Shown here: piece after piece, positions 14,963 to 24,369 of the stretch | Layout: the number at the start of each line of letters is the position of its first letter | Numbering within the stretch: position 1 is the stretch's first letter | Assembly (NCBI RefSeq): GCF_024701975.1 | Contig: NZ_JANLNM010000008.1 | Coordinates: 1-64,000, forward strand | Length of the DNA stretch: 64,000 bases | Direction: 5' to 3' | DNA from: Variovorax sp. ZS18.2.2 | GTDB taxonomy: Bacteria > Pseudomonadota > Gammaproteobacteria > Burkholderiales > Burkholderiaceae_C | The notes under the pieces: generated by a model | Databases searched by the model: none | What the model saw: only the letters and a program-made list of their open reading frames with translations | What the model was told of the DNA's origin: nothing | Translations under genes and position numbers: made by a program

Positions 14963-17221
14963 ATGAGCGCGGTCGCCAAACATCAGTCCCATGCCCCATC
15001 GGGGGGCACGCCGAAGCCGAGTCCGGCGGCGCTGAACGCGGCCGCCGCAAGCTTTGCCGCATTGACCGCGCGCCTCGACTACCTGGGCGCCGAAGACACC
15101 GAGCTGGTACGCCGCGCCTACCGCTTCGCCGACGAGGCCCATCTGGGCCAGTTGCGCAACAGCGGTGAGCCGTACATCACCCATCCCATCGCCGTGGCGG
15201 CGCAATGCGCCGAATGGAAGCTCGATGCCCAGGCGCTGATGGCCGCACTGCTGCACGACGCCATCGAGGACTGCGGCGTCACCAAGCCCGAGTTGATCGA
15301 GCGCTTCGGAGCCCCGGTGGCCGAACTGGTCGACGGGCTCACCAAGCTCGACAAGCTGCAGTTCAACACGCGCGAAGAAAACCAGGCCGAGTCGTTCCGC
15401 AAGATGCTGCTGGCCATGGCGCGCGATGTGCGCGTCATCCTGGTCAAGCTGGCCGACCGCACGCACAACATGCGCACGCTGGCCGATGCGCCGCGCGAGA
15501 AATGGGCCCGCATCTCGCGCGAAACGCTCGAGATCTACGCGCCGATCGCGCACCGCCTCGGCCTGAACCAGACCTACCGCGAGCTGCAGGAACTGTCGTT
15601 CCGGCACCTCAAGCCCTGGCGCTATGCCACGCTGTCCAAAGCGGTGGCCAAGGCGCGCGGGCGACGTCGCGATTTGATCCAGAAGGTGCAGAAAGAAGTC
15701 GAAGCAGCCTTCTCTTCCGCCGGCATGACGCTGCGGATCGCGGGGCGCGAGAAAACGCTCTACTCCATCTACCGCAAGATGGAAGAAAAACACCTGAGCT
15801 TCGCCCAGGTGACCGACATCTACGGCTTCCGCCTGATCGTACCGAACGTGATCGCCTGCTACACGGGCCTGGGCATCCTTCACCAGATGTACAAGCCGCT
15901 GCCCGGCAAGTTCAAGGACCACATCGCAATCGCCAAGCTCAACGGCTACCAGTCGCTGCACACCACGCTGGTGGGCCCGGCCGGCGTGAGCGTCGAGTTC
16001 CAGTTGCGTACCGAGGCGATGCACGTGGTGGCCGAATCCGGCGTGGCCGCGCACTGGCTCTACAAGGCGGCCGAGCCGAACGGGGCGAGCAACGACCGGC
16101 TGGGCACCAAGTGGCTGCAGTCGCTGCTCGACATCCAGGACGAGACGCGCGATGCCGCCGAGTTCTGGGATCACGTCAAGGTCGACCTGTTCCCCGACGC
16201 GGTCTACGTCTTCACGCCCAAGAGCCAGATCATGGCGCTGCCGCGCGGCGCGACGGTGGTCGACTTCGCCTACGCCATCCACAGCAACATCGGCGACCAC
16301 ACCTCGGCCGCGCGCATCAACGGCGACCAGGTGCCGCTGCGCACCGAGCTCAAGAACGGCGATGTGGTCGAGGTGATCACCGCGCCGGTGTCGACGCCCA
16401 ACCCCGCCTGGCTCGGCTTCGTGCGAACGGGCCGGGCGCGCTCCAAGATCCGCCACTACCTCAAGACGCTGGCCCATGCCGAATCCGAAGGGCTCGGCGA
16501 AAAGTTGCTCGCACAGGCGCTGCGCGCCGAAGGCCTCGGCAAGCTACCCGACGAGGACGACGAGCACCAGGCCCTGTGGGAAAAGCTGCTGCGCTTCACC
16601 GGCAACCGCACCCGTTCCGAATTGCTGACCGACATCGGCCTGGGCAAACGCATCGCGAGCATCGTCGCCAAACGGCTCATGGCGCTGCTCGCCGAGCTGG
16701 GCGAACGTCCCGACGCCCTGCTGCTGAGCCGTGAACGCTTCATCCCGCACGAAGCCGTGTCGCAGGGCGCAGTCACGCTCGATGGCAGCGAGAACTCGTC
16801 GGTGCGCTTTGCGCTGTGCTGCCGCCCCATTCCGGGCGACCAGATCGTCGGGTACCTTGGGCATGGCGAAGGCTTGGTGGTGCACACCGAGGACTGCGGC
16901 GTCGGCCAGCGGCTGCGTCACAAGGACAGCGAACGATTCTTCGCGGTCGAATGGGCGGACGAGCCGACGCGCGCCTTCGAGACCGGCGTCGTGATCACCG
17001 TGCGCAACGACAAGGGCGTGCTGGCGCGCGTGGCCGCCACGCTGGCGGATGCGGAAGCAGACATCACGCACGTGGAAATGGCCGATGAGACGCCGCAGGA
17101 TTCAACCGACCTGCGCTTCGTGATCGCCGTGCGCGACCGCATGCATCTCGACGCCGTGCTGCGCGCCGCCCGACGAACCGCGTCGGTGCTGACCGCGGCG
17201 CGAACAGTTCCGGTGCCCTGA
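14963..17221 (+). CDS. spoT: Bifunctional (p)ppGpp synthetase/hydrolase
   Basis: A 752-residue RelA/SpoT homologue setting stringent-response alarmone levels. Domain order: HD hydrolase with intact LLHDAIEDCG (about 95-105) and KLADRTHNMRTL; synthetase with DIYGFRLIV and NGYQSLHTTLVGP; TGS domain starting at VYVFTPKSQIMALPRGATVVDFAYAIH; helical and zinc-finger-like region with CCRPIPGDQIVGYLG; C-terminal ACT domain (GVVITVRNDKGVLARVAATLADAEADI). The intact HDxxED motif argues for hydrolase activity. ATG at 14963 is preferred over GTG at 14954. It lies downstream of rpoZ, whose product binds ppGpp. Confidence 0.95.
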   Translation: MSAVAKHQSHAPSGGTPKPSPAALNAAAASFAALTARLDYLGAEDTELVRRAYRFADEAHLGQLRNSGEPYITHPIAVAAQCAEWKLDAQALMAALLHDAIEDCGVTKPELIERFGAPVAELVDGLTKLDKLQFNTREENQAESFRKMLLAMARDVRVILVKLADRTHNMRTLADAPREKWARISRETLEIYAPIAHRLGLNQTYRELQELSFRHLKPWRYATLSKAVAKARGRRRDLIQKVQKEVEAAFSSAGMTLRIAGREKTLYSIYRKMEEKHLSFAQVTDIYGFRLIVPNVIACYTGLGILHQMYKPLPGKFKDHIAIAKLNGYQSLHTTLVGPAGVSVEFQLRTEAMHVVAESGVAAHWLYKAAEPNGASNDRLGTKWLQSLLDIQDETRDAAEFWDHVKVDLFPDAVYVFTPKSQIMALPRGATVVDFAYAIHSNIGDHTSAARINGDQVPLRTELKNGDVVEVITAPVSTPNPAWLGFVRTGRARSKIRHYLKTLAHAESEGLGEKLLAQALRAEGLGKLPDEDDEHQALWEKLLRFTGNRTRSELLTDIGLGKRIASIVAKRLMALLAELGERPDALLLSRERFIPHEAVSQGAVTLDGSENSSVRFALCCRPIPGDQIVGYLGHGEGLVVHTEDCGVGQRLRHKDSERFFAVEWADEPTRAFETGVVITVRNDKGVLARVAATLADAEADITHVEMADETPQDSTDLRFVIAVRDRMHLDAVLRAARRTASVLTAARTVPVP

Positions 17222-17244
17222 AGAAAACCCGGCTGCGCGGCGCG

Positions 17245-17823
17245 TCAATCCGCTACCGGACGCGGTGCCGGATAGCTCACCGACAGGATCTCCACCTCAT
17301 GCGCCCCGCCCGGCGTCACGAGCTTCACCACATCGCCTTCGCGTGACTTGAGCAAGGCCCGCGCGATCGGGGAGATCCAGCTGACCTGCGACTGGGCGCT
17401 GTCCGCTTCGTCGATGCCGAGAATCGTGATGGTGCGCTCGTCGCCGCCCGTCTCGTCGACATAGCGAACCGTGGCACCGAAGAAGATCTGATCGCTGCCG
17501 TGGTGCACCGATGGATCCGTGACTTCCGCGATCTCGAGACGCTTGGTGAGAAAACGAATGCGCCGGTCGATCTCGCGCAGGCGCTTCTTGCCGTAGAGAT
17601 AGTCGCCATTCTCCGAGCGATCGCCGTTCTTGGCAGCCCAATGCACGGCTTCAACAACCTTCGGGCGCTCCTCGTCCATCAGTTGGAGCAGCTCGTCGCG
17701 CAGCCGCGCATACCCCGCTGGCGTGATGTAGTTCTTGCTGCCGGCCGGCAACGAAGGCGCAGCGCCATCGGCGCCGTCGTCATCCGCGTCGTTGTCGGTT
17801 TCCTTGGTGAATGCCTTGTTCAA
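17245..17823 (-). CDS. greB: Transcription elongation factor GreB
   Basis: A 192-residue cleavage factor that rescues backtracked RNA polymerase. The coiled-coil part contains NYITPAGYARLRDELLQLMDEE, HWAAKNGDRSENGDYLYGKK (the acidic tip) and RRIRFLTKRLE; the globular part has FFGATVRYVDE and SWISPIARALLKSREGD. It appears to use TTG at 17823, with AAAGG seven bases upstream; no ATG fits the conserved N-terminus. An acidic insert (DNDADDDGADGA) precedes the family core. It is convergent with spoT, 23 bp apart. Confidence 0.93.
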   Translation of the reverse strand: MNKAFTKETDNDADDDGADGAAPSLPAGSKNYITPAGYARLRDELLQLMDEERPKVVEAVHWAAKNGDRSENGDYLYGKKRLREIDRRIRFLTKRLEIAEVTDPSVHHGSDQIFFGATVRYVDETGGDERTITILGIDEADSAQSQVSWISPIARALLKSREGDVVKLVTPGGAHEVEILSVSYPAPRPVAD

Positions 17824-17868
17824 CGAAGAACCTTTATTGATCAGGAAGTACAGGTGGCCCGCGTCGCA

Positions 17869-18312
17869 TCAGCCCAGGTCCGAGCGCTTGCAATCGAACA
17901 TCATGTTCGGCTCGACACTTCGCAAGGCGGGCACCTTGTTGACGAATACCACCCCCGCCCTCGCCAATTGCCAATCGCCGGACTTGAACAGCCTGAAGAG
18001 GCTCGTGACCTCGTCGCCGGCAGCAGGAATGGCGTTGAAGAGATAGATGGGCTCGCCGGAGGATGTGCCGTCCATGCTCACCAGCTCGGCGCGCATCTTG
18101 CCCATGGTTTCCGTGTCCTTCGTCCTGGAGCGCACGATGTCCATGCTCACTGTGCGCGAGTGCTCGTCGATCGCGATCCTGCGAATCCAGTTGAATGAGC
18201 CGGCCGCGCTGCTGGGGCTCGGCACGCATGCGATGGTTCCCGCAGACGCTGAGCCCGCTGCTGAAAGCAGCAAGAGCAGTTGCCATGCGAGCCGCGTGGT
18301 TCGAGTGTTCAT
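17869..18312 (-). CDS. Secreted protein of unknown function
   Basis: A 147-residue protein with a clear Sec signal peptide (TRLAWQLLLLLSAAGSASA, likely cleaved after residue 24). The mature part is about 120 residues of beta-rich character with two cysteines (TIACVPSP and MMFDCKRSD), possibly a disulfide. No family recognised. It ends 45 bp before the greB start on the same strand and may be co-transcribed with it. ATG at 18312. Confidence 0.65.
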   Translation of the reverse strand: MNTRTTRLAWQLLLLLSAAGSASAGTIACVPSPSSAAGSFNWIRRIAIDEHSRTVSMDIVRSRTKDTETMGKMRAELVSMDGTSSGEPIYLFNAIPAAGDEVTSLFRLFKSGDWQLARAGVVFVNKVPALRSVEPNMMFDCKRSDLG

Positions 18313-18397
18313 GGCCGGGACTTTAGCGCCCCGACGCGAGGGCGACAGCAGCCACTCAAGTACCAGCCCTTGATTCGAATTCAGGCATGCGGCGCCC

Positions 18398-18437
18398 CAA
18401 AAGAAAATGGCCTAGAAGGTAAACCTTCTAGGCCATT
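18398..18437 (-). terminator. Terminator of tRNA-Arg
   Basis: AATGGCCTAGAAGG (18406-18419) pairs perfectly with CCTTCTAGGCCATT (18424-18437), then TTTTCTTTT on the minus strand. It starts 8 bases after the tRNA 3' end. Confidence 0.92.
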
Positions 18438-18445
18438 CAAGAGAG

Positions 18446-18522
18446 TGGTGCGGCTGGCAGGAATTGAACCCACGACCCCTTGGTTCGTAGCCAAGTACTC
18501 TATCCAACTGAGCTACAGCCGC
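18446..18522 (-). tRNA. tRNA-Arg (ACG)
   Basis: 77 bases with encoded CCA. The acceptor GCGGCTG pairs with CAGCCGC, D-arm TAGCTCAGTTGGATAGAG, anticodon loop CTACGAA giving ACG (A34 expected to be edited to inosine), T-loop GTTCAATTC. Its -10 element lies about ten bases upstream, so the leader is very short. Confidence 0.97.
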
Positions 18523-18532
18523 ACAGCTTGCA

Positions 18533-18538
18533 ATTATA
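18533..18538 (-). promoter_or_regulatory. -10 element of the tRNA-Arg promoter
   Basis: Minus-strand TGC-TATAAT (extended -10) ends 11 bases before the tRNA-Arg 5' end. The -35 is weak, so the extended -10 likely carries the promoter. Confidence 0.6.
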
Positions 18539-18593
18539 GCATGCGTTTTTTGACCTTCTGGACTTGCATGATCGAAAGTTGCAAATGCAGTGT

Positions 18594-18670
<77 letters not shown>

Positions 18671-18701
18671 ACTGGGTCACGATTCTATTCGCCGCCGCAG
18701 C

Positions 18702-19709
18702 CTACTTGCGATGGCTCAGCGCATTGCTCACCAGCCGCGACGTGATGTCGACGATCTGGATCATGCGCTCGTAGGGCATGCGCGTCGGGCCGATCACGCC
18801 CAGCGTGCCCACCACCTGCCCGTCGACTTCATAGTTGGCACTGACGATGGAGAGCTCTTCGAACGGCACCACCTGGCTTTCACCGCCGATGAAGATGCGC
18901 ACGCCCTCGGCCTTGCTCGACACATCGAGCAGGCGCATCAACTGGGCCTTCTGCTCGAAGAGCTCGAAGGCGCGGCGCAGTTGGCCCATGTCGCTGGAGA
19001 AGTCGGTCACCGCGAGCAGGTTGCGTTCGCCTGAGATCACGACGTCGTCTTCCTGCGCCTCGGTCAGCACTTCGGAACTCACCTGGACCGCCGCCTGCAT
19101 CAGCGCGGCGATTTCTCCGCGCAGCTTCTCGACCTCTGACTGCAGACGGTCGCGCACCTGCTCGATCGTCAGACCCGCGTAATGCGCGTTGATGTAGTTG
19201 GAAGCTTCGACCAGCTGCGACTGCGAATAGTCGGCCTCCGGAAAGATCACCCGGTTCTGCACGTCGCCATCGGGCGAGACGATGATCACGAGCAGCCGGT
19301 TCTCGGACAGACGCAGGAATTCGATCTGCTTGAACACCGAGGCGCGGCGCGGCGCCATCACGACGCCGACGAACTGCGAAAGGTTCGACAGGATGTTCGC
19401 CGCGTTGGCGATCACCTTCTGCGGCTGGTCGGGTGCGAGGCTCGGCGTGCTCATCTGCTCGCGCTGCGCGGTCAGCATGGTGTCCACGAACAGGCGGTAG
19501 CCGCGATGGGTCGGGATGCGGCCGGCCGAGGTGTGCGGACTGGCAATCAGCCCCAGCGCCTCGAGGTCGGACATGACGTTGCGGATGGTCGCCGGCGACA
19601 GATCCAGCCCCGAAGAGCGCGACAGCGTGCGTGACCCGACGGGTTGCCCGTCGGCGATGTAGCGCTCGACGAGCGTCTTGAGCAGCAACTTGGCACGGTC
19701 GTCCAGCAT
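18702..19709 (-). CDS. hrcA: Heat-inducible transcription repressor HrcA
   Basis: A 335-residue repressor of heat-shock chaperone genes that binds CIRCE elements. The N-terminal winged helix reads YIADGQPVGSRTL, LDLSPATIRNVMSDLEALGL and SPHTSAGRIPTHRGYRLFVD. The C-terminal GAF-like dimerisation part ends GPTRMPYERMIQIVDI. ATG at 19709. No CIRCE sequence is seen in its upstream region. It is divergent from nadK with only 31 bp between start codons, so promoters must overlap. Confidence 0.96.
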   Translation of the reverse strand: MLDDRAKLLLKTLVERYIADGQPVGSRTLSRSSGLDLSPATIRNVMSDLEALGLIASPHTSAGRIPTHRGYRLFVDTMLTAQREQMSTPSLAPDQPQKVIANAANILSNLSQFVGVVMAPRRASVFKQIEFLRLSENRLLVIIVSPDGDVQNRVIFPEADYSQSQLVEASNYINAHYAGLTIEQVRDRLQSEVEKLRGEIAALMQAAVQVSSEVLTEAQEDDVVISGERNLLAVTDFSSDMGQLRRAFELFEQKAQLMRLLDVSSKAEGVRIFIGGESQVVPFEELSIVSANYEVDGQVVGTLGVIGPTRMPYERMIQIVDITSRLVSNALSHRK

Positions 19710-19740
19710 TGCAAGATTTTAGTGTTGTAATTTGTGAGAT

Positions 19741-20652
19741 ATGACCTCCCGCTTCCGTCACGTCGCCCTGATCGGCAAATACCAGGCTTCCGGCGCCAGA
19801 GCGCAGGCGGATGCGCGCGACGGCGTTATGGAGACCATCGGCACCTTCCTGGAATCGCAAGGTTGCAAGGTCTTCGTCGAGCGTTCGACCTGCGAGGAGG
19901 AAGACGCCGACGCCCCCGCCCATCCACGCTACGAAGCCCTCTCGGTCGAGGAAATCGGCCAGCGCTGCGACCTCGGCCTCGTGGTCGGCGGCGACGGCAC
20001 CATGCTCGGCATCGGCCGGCAGCTCGCCAGCTACGGCATCCCGCTGATCGGCATCAACCGCGGCCGGCTCGGCTTCATCACCGACATCCCACTGGATAAC
20101 TTCCAGGCCACGCTCATTCCCATGCTGGCCGGCGAATACGAGGAAGACCACCGCAGCCTGATGCACGCACAGGTCATGCGCGACGGCGTCTCAGTGTTCG
20201 ATGCCCTCGCGATGAACGATGTGGTGGTCAACCGCGGCGCCACTTCGGGCATGGTCGAGTTGCGCGTGTCGGTGGGCCGCCATTTCGTGGCCAACCAGCG
20301 CGCCGACGGCCTGATCATCGCCACGCCCACCGGATCGACCGCCTATGCGCTGTCGGCCGGCGGGCCCTTGCTTCATCCGGCCGTGCCCGGATGGGTGCTG
20401 GTGCCGATCGCACCGCACACGCTCTCGAACCGCCCGGTGCTGCTGCCCGATGCCGACGAGATCGTGATCGAGCTGGTCGGCGGACGCGACGCCAGCGCCA
20501 ATTTCGACATGCAGTCACTGGCCTCGCTCGCGATCGGCGATCGCGTGGTGGTGCGCCGCTCCGACTTCCGGGTGCGCTTTCTGCACCCGCGCGGCTGGAG
20601 CTATTTCGACACGCTGCGCAAGAAACTTCATTGGAACGAAGGGGGCTCCTGA
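19741..20652 (+). CDS. nadK: NAD kinase
   Basis: A 303-residue enzyme that phosphorylates NAD to NADP with ATP. The GGDGT motif is at 83-87; INRGRLGFITDI, AMNDVVVNRG, GLIIATPTGSTAYALSAGGPLLHP and PIAPHTLSNRPVLLP complete the diacylglycerol-kinase-like fold. ATG at 19741. Its stop is one base before the recN ATG, and recA-independent co-transcription hrcA<>nadK-recN is the usual proteobacterial order. Confidence 0.97.
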   Translation: MTSRFRHVALIGKYQASGARAQADARDGVMETIGTFLESQGCKVFVERSTCEEEDADAPAHPRYEALSVEEIGQRCDLGLVVGGDGTMLGIGRQLASYGIPLIGINRGRLGFITDIPLDNFQATLIPMLAGEYEEDHRSLMHAQVMRDGVSVFDALAMNDVVVNRGATSGMVELRVSVGRHFVANQRADGLIIATPTGSTAYALSAGGPLLHPAVPGWVLVPIAPHTLSNRPVLLPDADEIVIELVGGRDASANFDMQSLASLAIGDRVVVRRSDFRVRFLHPRGWSYFDTLRKKLHWNEGGS

Positions 20653-20653
20653 C

Positions 20654-22336
20654 ATGGCGCTGCGACGCATCGCACTGCGCGACTTCGTGATCGTGCGATC
20701 ACTCGAACTCGACCTGTCCGGCGGCTTCACGGTATTGACCGGTGAAACCGGCGCGGGCAAATCCATCTTGATCGACGCGCTGCAACTGGCGCTGGGCAAC
20801 CGGGCCGACGCGGGCGCCGTGCGTGAAGGCGCCGAGCGCCTGGACGTGAGCGCCGAATTCGACGCCGACCCGGCCCTGGGCAGTTGGCTCGACGAAGGCG
20901 GCTTCGAAGCCGGCGACGCGCTGCTGCTGCGCCGCACCGTCGACCTGCAGGGACGCAGCCGCGGCTGGATCAACGGCAGCCCCGCCACCGCCACGCAGCT
21001 GCGCGAACTCGGCGATCGCCTGCTCGACATCCACGGCCAGCACGCCTGGCAGAGCCTCACGCGCCCCGAGGCCGTGCGCGGCCTGCTCGACGCCTACGCG
21101 GGCGTACGCACCGATGCGCTCGACGCCGCCTGGCAGGGTTGGCGCCAGGCCCTCTCCGCCCTCGAACACGCGCGCTCGGCGCAAGACTCGCTGCAGCGCG
21201 AACGCGAGCGGCTGCAGTGGCAGATCTCCGAGGTCGCCAAGCTCGCGCCCGGCACCGACGAGTGGGAAGAGCTGTCGACCAATCATTCGCGCATCTCCAA
21301 TGCCCAGGCGCTGATCGACGCGGCGCAGGGCGCGAGCCAGGCGCTCGAAGACGACGACAACGGCGCGCTGTCCGCGCTCACCCGCGCGGCCGCGCTGCTG
21401 AAGGACTGCGAGCACATCGAGCCCGAATTCCGCACGCTGGGCGAGGTGCTCGCATCCTGCGTGGCGCAGGCCTCGGACGCCGCCCACACACTGCACGGTT
21501 ACCTGCGCGACGCCGAGGCCGATCCGCAGAGCCTCGCCGAGCTGGACGAACGCATGGGCCTCTGGATGTCGCTCGCGCGCCGCTACAAGCGCACGCCCAG
21601 CGAACTGCCCGCGCTGCTGGCCGGCTGGCAAGCCGAACTGCAGGCGCTCGATGCGCAAAGCGATCTCGACGGCCTGGAACGCGCCGAGCAGAACGCGCAG
21701 CAGGCCTACCTGAAAGAAGCCAAGGCGCTCGGCAAGGCCCGCAAGCAAGCCGCACCTCGCCTCGCCCAAGCCGTCACGCAAGCCATGCAGGGCCTCGGCA
21801 TGCAGGGCGGACGCTTCGAGGTCGAACTGCAGCCGCTGGCACAACCCAGCCGCGCGGGCCTCGAAGACATTGCCTTCCTCGTGGCCGGCCACACCGGCAG
21901 CACGCCGCGCGCGATCGGCAAGGTGGCGTCTGGCGGCGAACTCTCGCGCATCGCGCTGGCCATCGCCGTGACGACCAGCCAGCTCGGCGCCGCGCAGACG
22001 CTGATCTTCGACGAGGTCGATGCCGGCGTCGGCGGTGCCGTCGCCGAGACCGTCGGCCGCCTCATGAAGCAACTCGGCCGCGACCGCCAGGTGCTGGCCG
22101 TGACCCACCTGCCGCAGGTGGCCGCCTGCGCTGACCATCACCTCGTCGTGGCCAAGCGCCAGACGGCGGGCGCCGGCAAGGACGGCCCGCGCACCGAGAG
22201 CGGCGTGTCGCGGCTCGACGACGACACCCGCGCCAACGAAATCGCCCGCATGCTGGGCGGCGAGAAGGTCTCGCAGACCTCGCTCGCGCACGCCCGCGAG
22301 ATGCTGGGCCACAAGACCTCGGCGGCCACGCCATGA
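20654..22336 (+). CDS. recN: DNA repair protein RecN
   Basis: A 560-residue SMC-like ATPase for double-strand break repair. The Walker A GETGAGKSILIDAL is at about 31-44, after RRIALRDFVIVRSLELDL. LLDIHGQHAWQSL is the Q-loop-like zone, a central coiled coil spans about 150-360, and the signature KVASGGELSRIALAI, Walker B LIFDEVDAGVGGAVAE and VLAVTHLPQVAACADHH close the head. ATG at 20654 immediately follows nadK. A repeat-like stretch lies between its stop and rapZ. Confidence 0.96.
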   Translation: MALRRIALRDFVIVRSLELDLSGGFTVLTGETGAGKSILIDALQLALGNRADAGAVREGAERLDVSAEFDADPALGSWLDEGGFEAGDALLLRRTVDLQGRSRGWINGSPATATQLRELGDRLLDIHGQHAWQSLTRPEAVRGLLDAYAGVRTDALDAAWQGWRQALSALEHARSAQDSLQRERERLQWQISEVAKLAPGTDEWEELSTNHSRISNAQALIDAAQGASQALEDDDNGALSALTRAAALLKDCEHIEPEFRTLGEVLASCVAQASDAAHTLHGYLRDAEADPQSLAELDERMGLWMSLARRYKRTPSELPALLAGWQAELQALDAQSDLDGLERAEQNAQQAYLKEAKALGKARKQAAPRLAQAVTQAMQGLGMQGGRFEVELQPLAQPSRAGLEDIAFLVAGHTGSTPRAIGKVASGGELSRIALAIAVTTSQLGAAQTLIFDEVDAGVGGAVAETVGRLMKQLGRDRQVLAVTHLPQVAACADHHLVVAKRQTAGAGKDGPRTESGVSRLDDDTRANEIARMLGGEKVSQTSLAHAREMLGHKTSAATP

Positions 22337-22340
22337 GCGC

Positions 22341-22412
22341 AGCGCCGGGCCGCCCCAAGCAAGCGAACGCCCCCTTGGGGGGCGACGCTTACACGTCAGT
22401 GAAGCGGCTGGG
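22341..22412. repeat. Possible divergent relative of the dispersed repeat
   Basis: The recN-rapZ gap holds GCCGGGCCGC, the G/C palindrome GCCCCCTTGGGGGGC, GCGACGC and GCGGCTGGGGGC in the same order as modules of the repeat at 10974 and 54797, but spacing and bases differ. The relation is tentative. Confidence 0.35.
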
Positions 22413-22418
22413 GGCACC

Positions 22419-23294
<876 letters not shown>

Positions 23295-24332
23295 CTAGGC
23301 CGCGCTACGGCTCTCCAGCAGCTTGCGCACCGGCGCCGGCAGTCCCAGCCGGGCCCATTCTTCCGCCTCGACCCAGCGCGCAACGTCGCCCTGCGGTTGC
23401 ACGCCTTCCAGCAGCACCGGGTGCAGGTGCAGGTCTTTGTGGGTCAGAACATGGACGAAGGGAGGGAGGTCTTGCGCGCCGTGCTGTGCGGCGGATGGCA
23501 GCGCTGCGAGCAAATCGTCGCGGCTGTCGAACACCGGCAGGCAATGGAGCCCGGCCCAGATGCCTTTGGCCGGCCGCTTCTCCAGCCAGACGCGCCCCTG
23601 TGCATCCCGCGCCAGCAGCACCCAGAGCGACTGCGCACTGCGCTTGAGCTTGCGTGTCTTGACGGGGTAGCGCTCCGGTGAGCCTTCGCGCAAACCCACG
23701 CAGGTCTTGTCGACCGGGCAGATCATGCAGCTGGGCTTGCGTGGCAGGCAGACGGTGGCGCCGAGGTCCATCACCCCCTGCGTGTAGCTCGCGATCGCTT
23801 CGCGATCTTCGGCGGGAGGAAGGAGCTGCGTCGCCTGGTCCCACAGTGCGCGCTCCTGCGCGGACGAAGACATGTCGCCGCCGAAACCGAGCACGCGCGT
23901 GAGCACGCGCTTCACGTTGCCGTCGAGGATGGCCACGCGCTCGCCGAAGCAGAACGCCGCGATCGCCGCCGAGGTGGAGCGGCCGATGCCGGGCAAGGTC
24001 ACGAGCTCCGCCGCGGTATGCGGAAACTCGCCGCCGAATCGCTCGACCACTTCCTGCGCGCAGCGGTGCATGTTGCGCGCTCGGCTGTAGTAGCCAAGCC
24101 CGCTCCAGAGCCCGAACACCTCGTCCTCGGTGCCCGCGGCCAGCGCCCTCACGTCGGGAAAGCGTTCGAGAAAGCGCGCGAAGTAGCCGAGCACCGTCGA
24201 CACCTGCGTCTGCTGGAGCATCACCTCCGACAGCCAGACGCGGTACGGGTCGCGGGTGTTCTGCCACGGCAACTCGCTGCGCCCGTGGCTGCGCTGCCAG
24301 CTGACGATCTGCGCAGCGAAATCCGACGGCAT
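23295..24332 (-). CDS. mutY: Adenine DNA glycosylase MutY
   Basis: A 345-residue base-excision enzyme removing adenine mispaired with 8-oxoguanine. The catalytic Glu lies in WLSEVMLQQTQV, helix-hairpin-helix LVTLPGIGRSTSAAIAAF, catalytic Asp in AILDGNVKRVLTRVLG, and the 4Fe-4S ligands are C-X6-C-X2-C-X5-C (CLPRKPSCMICPVDKTC). A NUDIX-like C-terminal domain reads the 8-oxoG. I prefer ATG at 24332, where the family N-terminus begins; a GTG at 24380 would overlap the dynamin gene. It is third in mutM-dynamin-mutY. Confidence 0.95.
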   Translation of the reverse strand: MPSDFAAQIVSWQRSHGRSELPWQNTRDPYRVWLSEVMLQQTQVSTVLGYFARFLERFPDVRALAAGTEDEVFGLWSGLGYYSRARNMHRCAQEVVERFGGEFPHTAAELVTLPGIGRSTSAAIAAFCFGERVAILDGNVKRVLTRVLGFGGDMSSSAQERALWDQATQLLPPAEDREAIASYTQGVMDLGATVCLPRKPSCMICPVDKTCVGLREGSPERYPVKTRKLKRSAQSLWVLLARDAQGRVWLEKRPAKGIWAGLHCLPVFDSRDDLLAALPSAAQHGAQDLPPFVHVLTHKDLHLHPVLLEGVQPQGDVARWVEAEEWARLGLPAPVRKLLESRSAA

Positions 24333-24369
24333 CTGCTGCGAACCGGCTGCCGCCGTGGAAGCGGAACGC

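Noticed and set aside
14546..16477. A 643-codon minus-strand frame
   Set aside because: Antisense to spoT, whose HD, synthetase and TGS motifs are intact.
19710..19740. CIRCE operator upstream of hrcA
   Set aside because: The gap has no TTAGCACTC-N9-GAGTGCTAA-like sequence; only AT-rich DNA is present.
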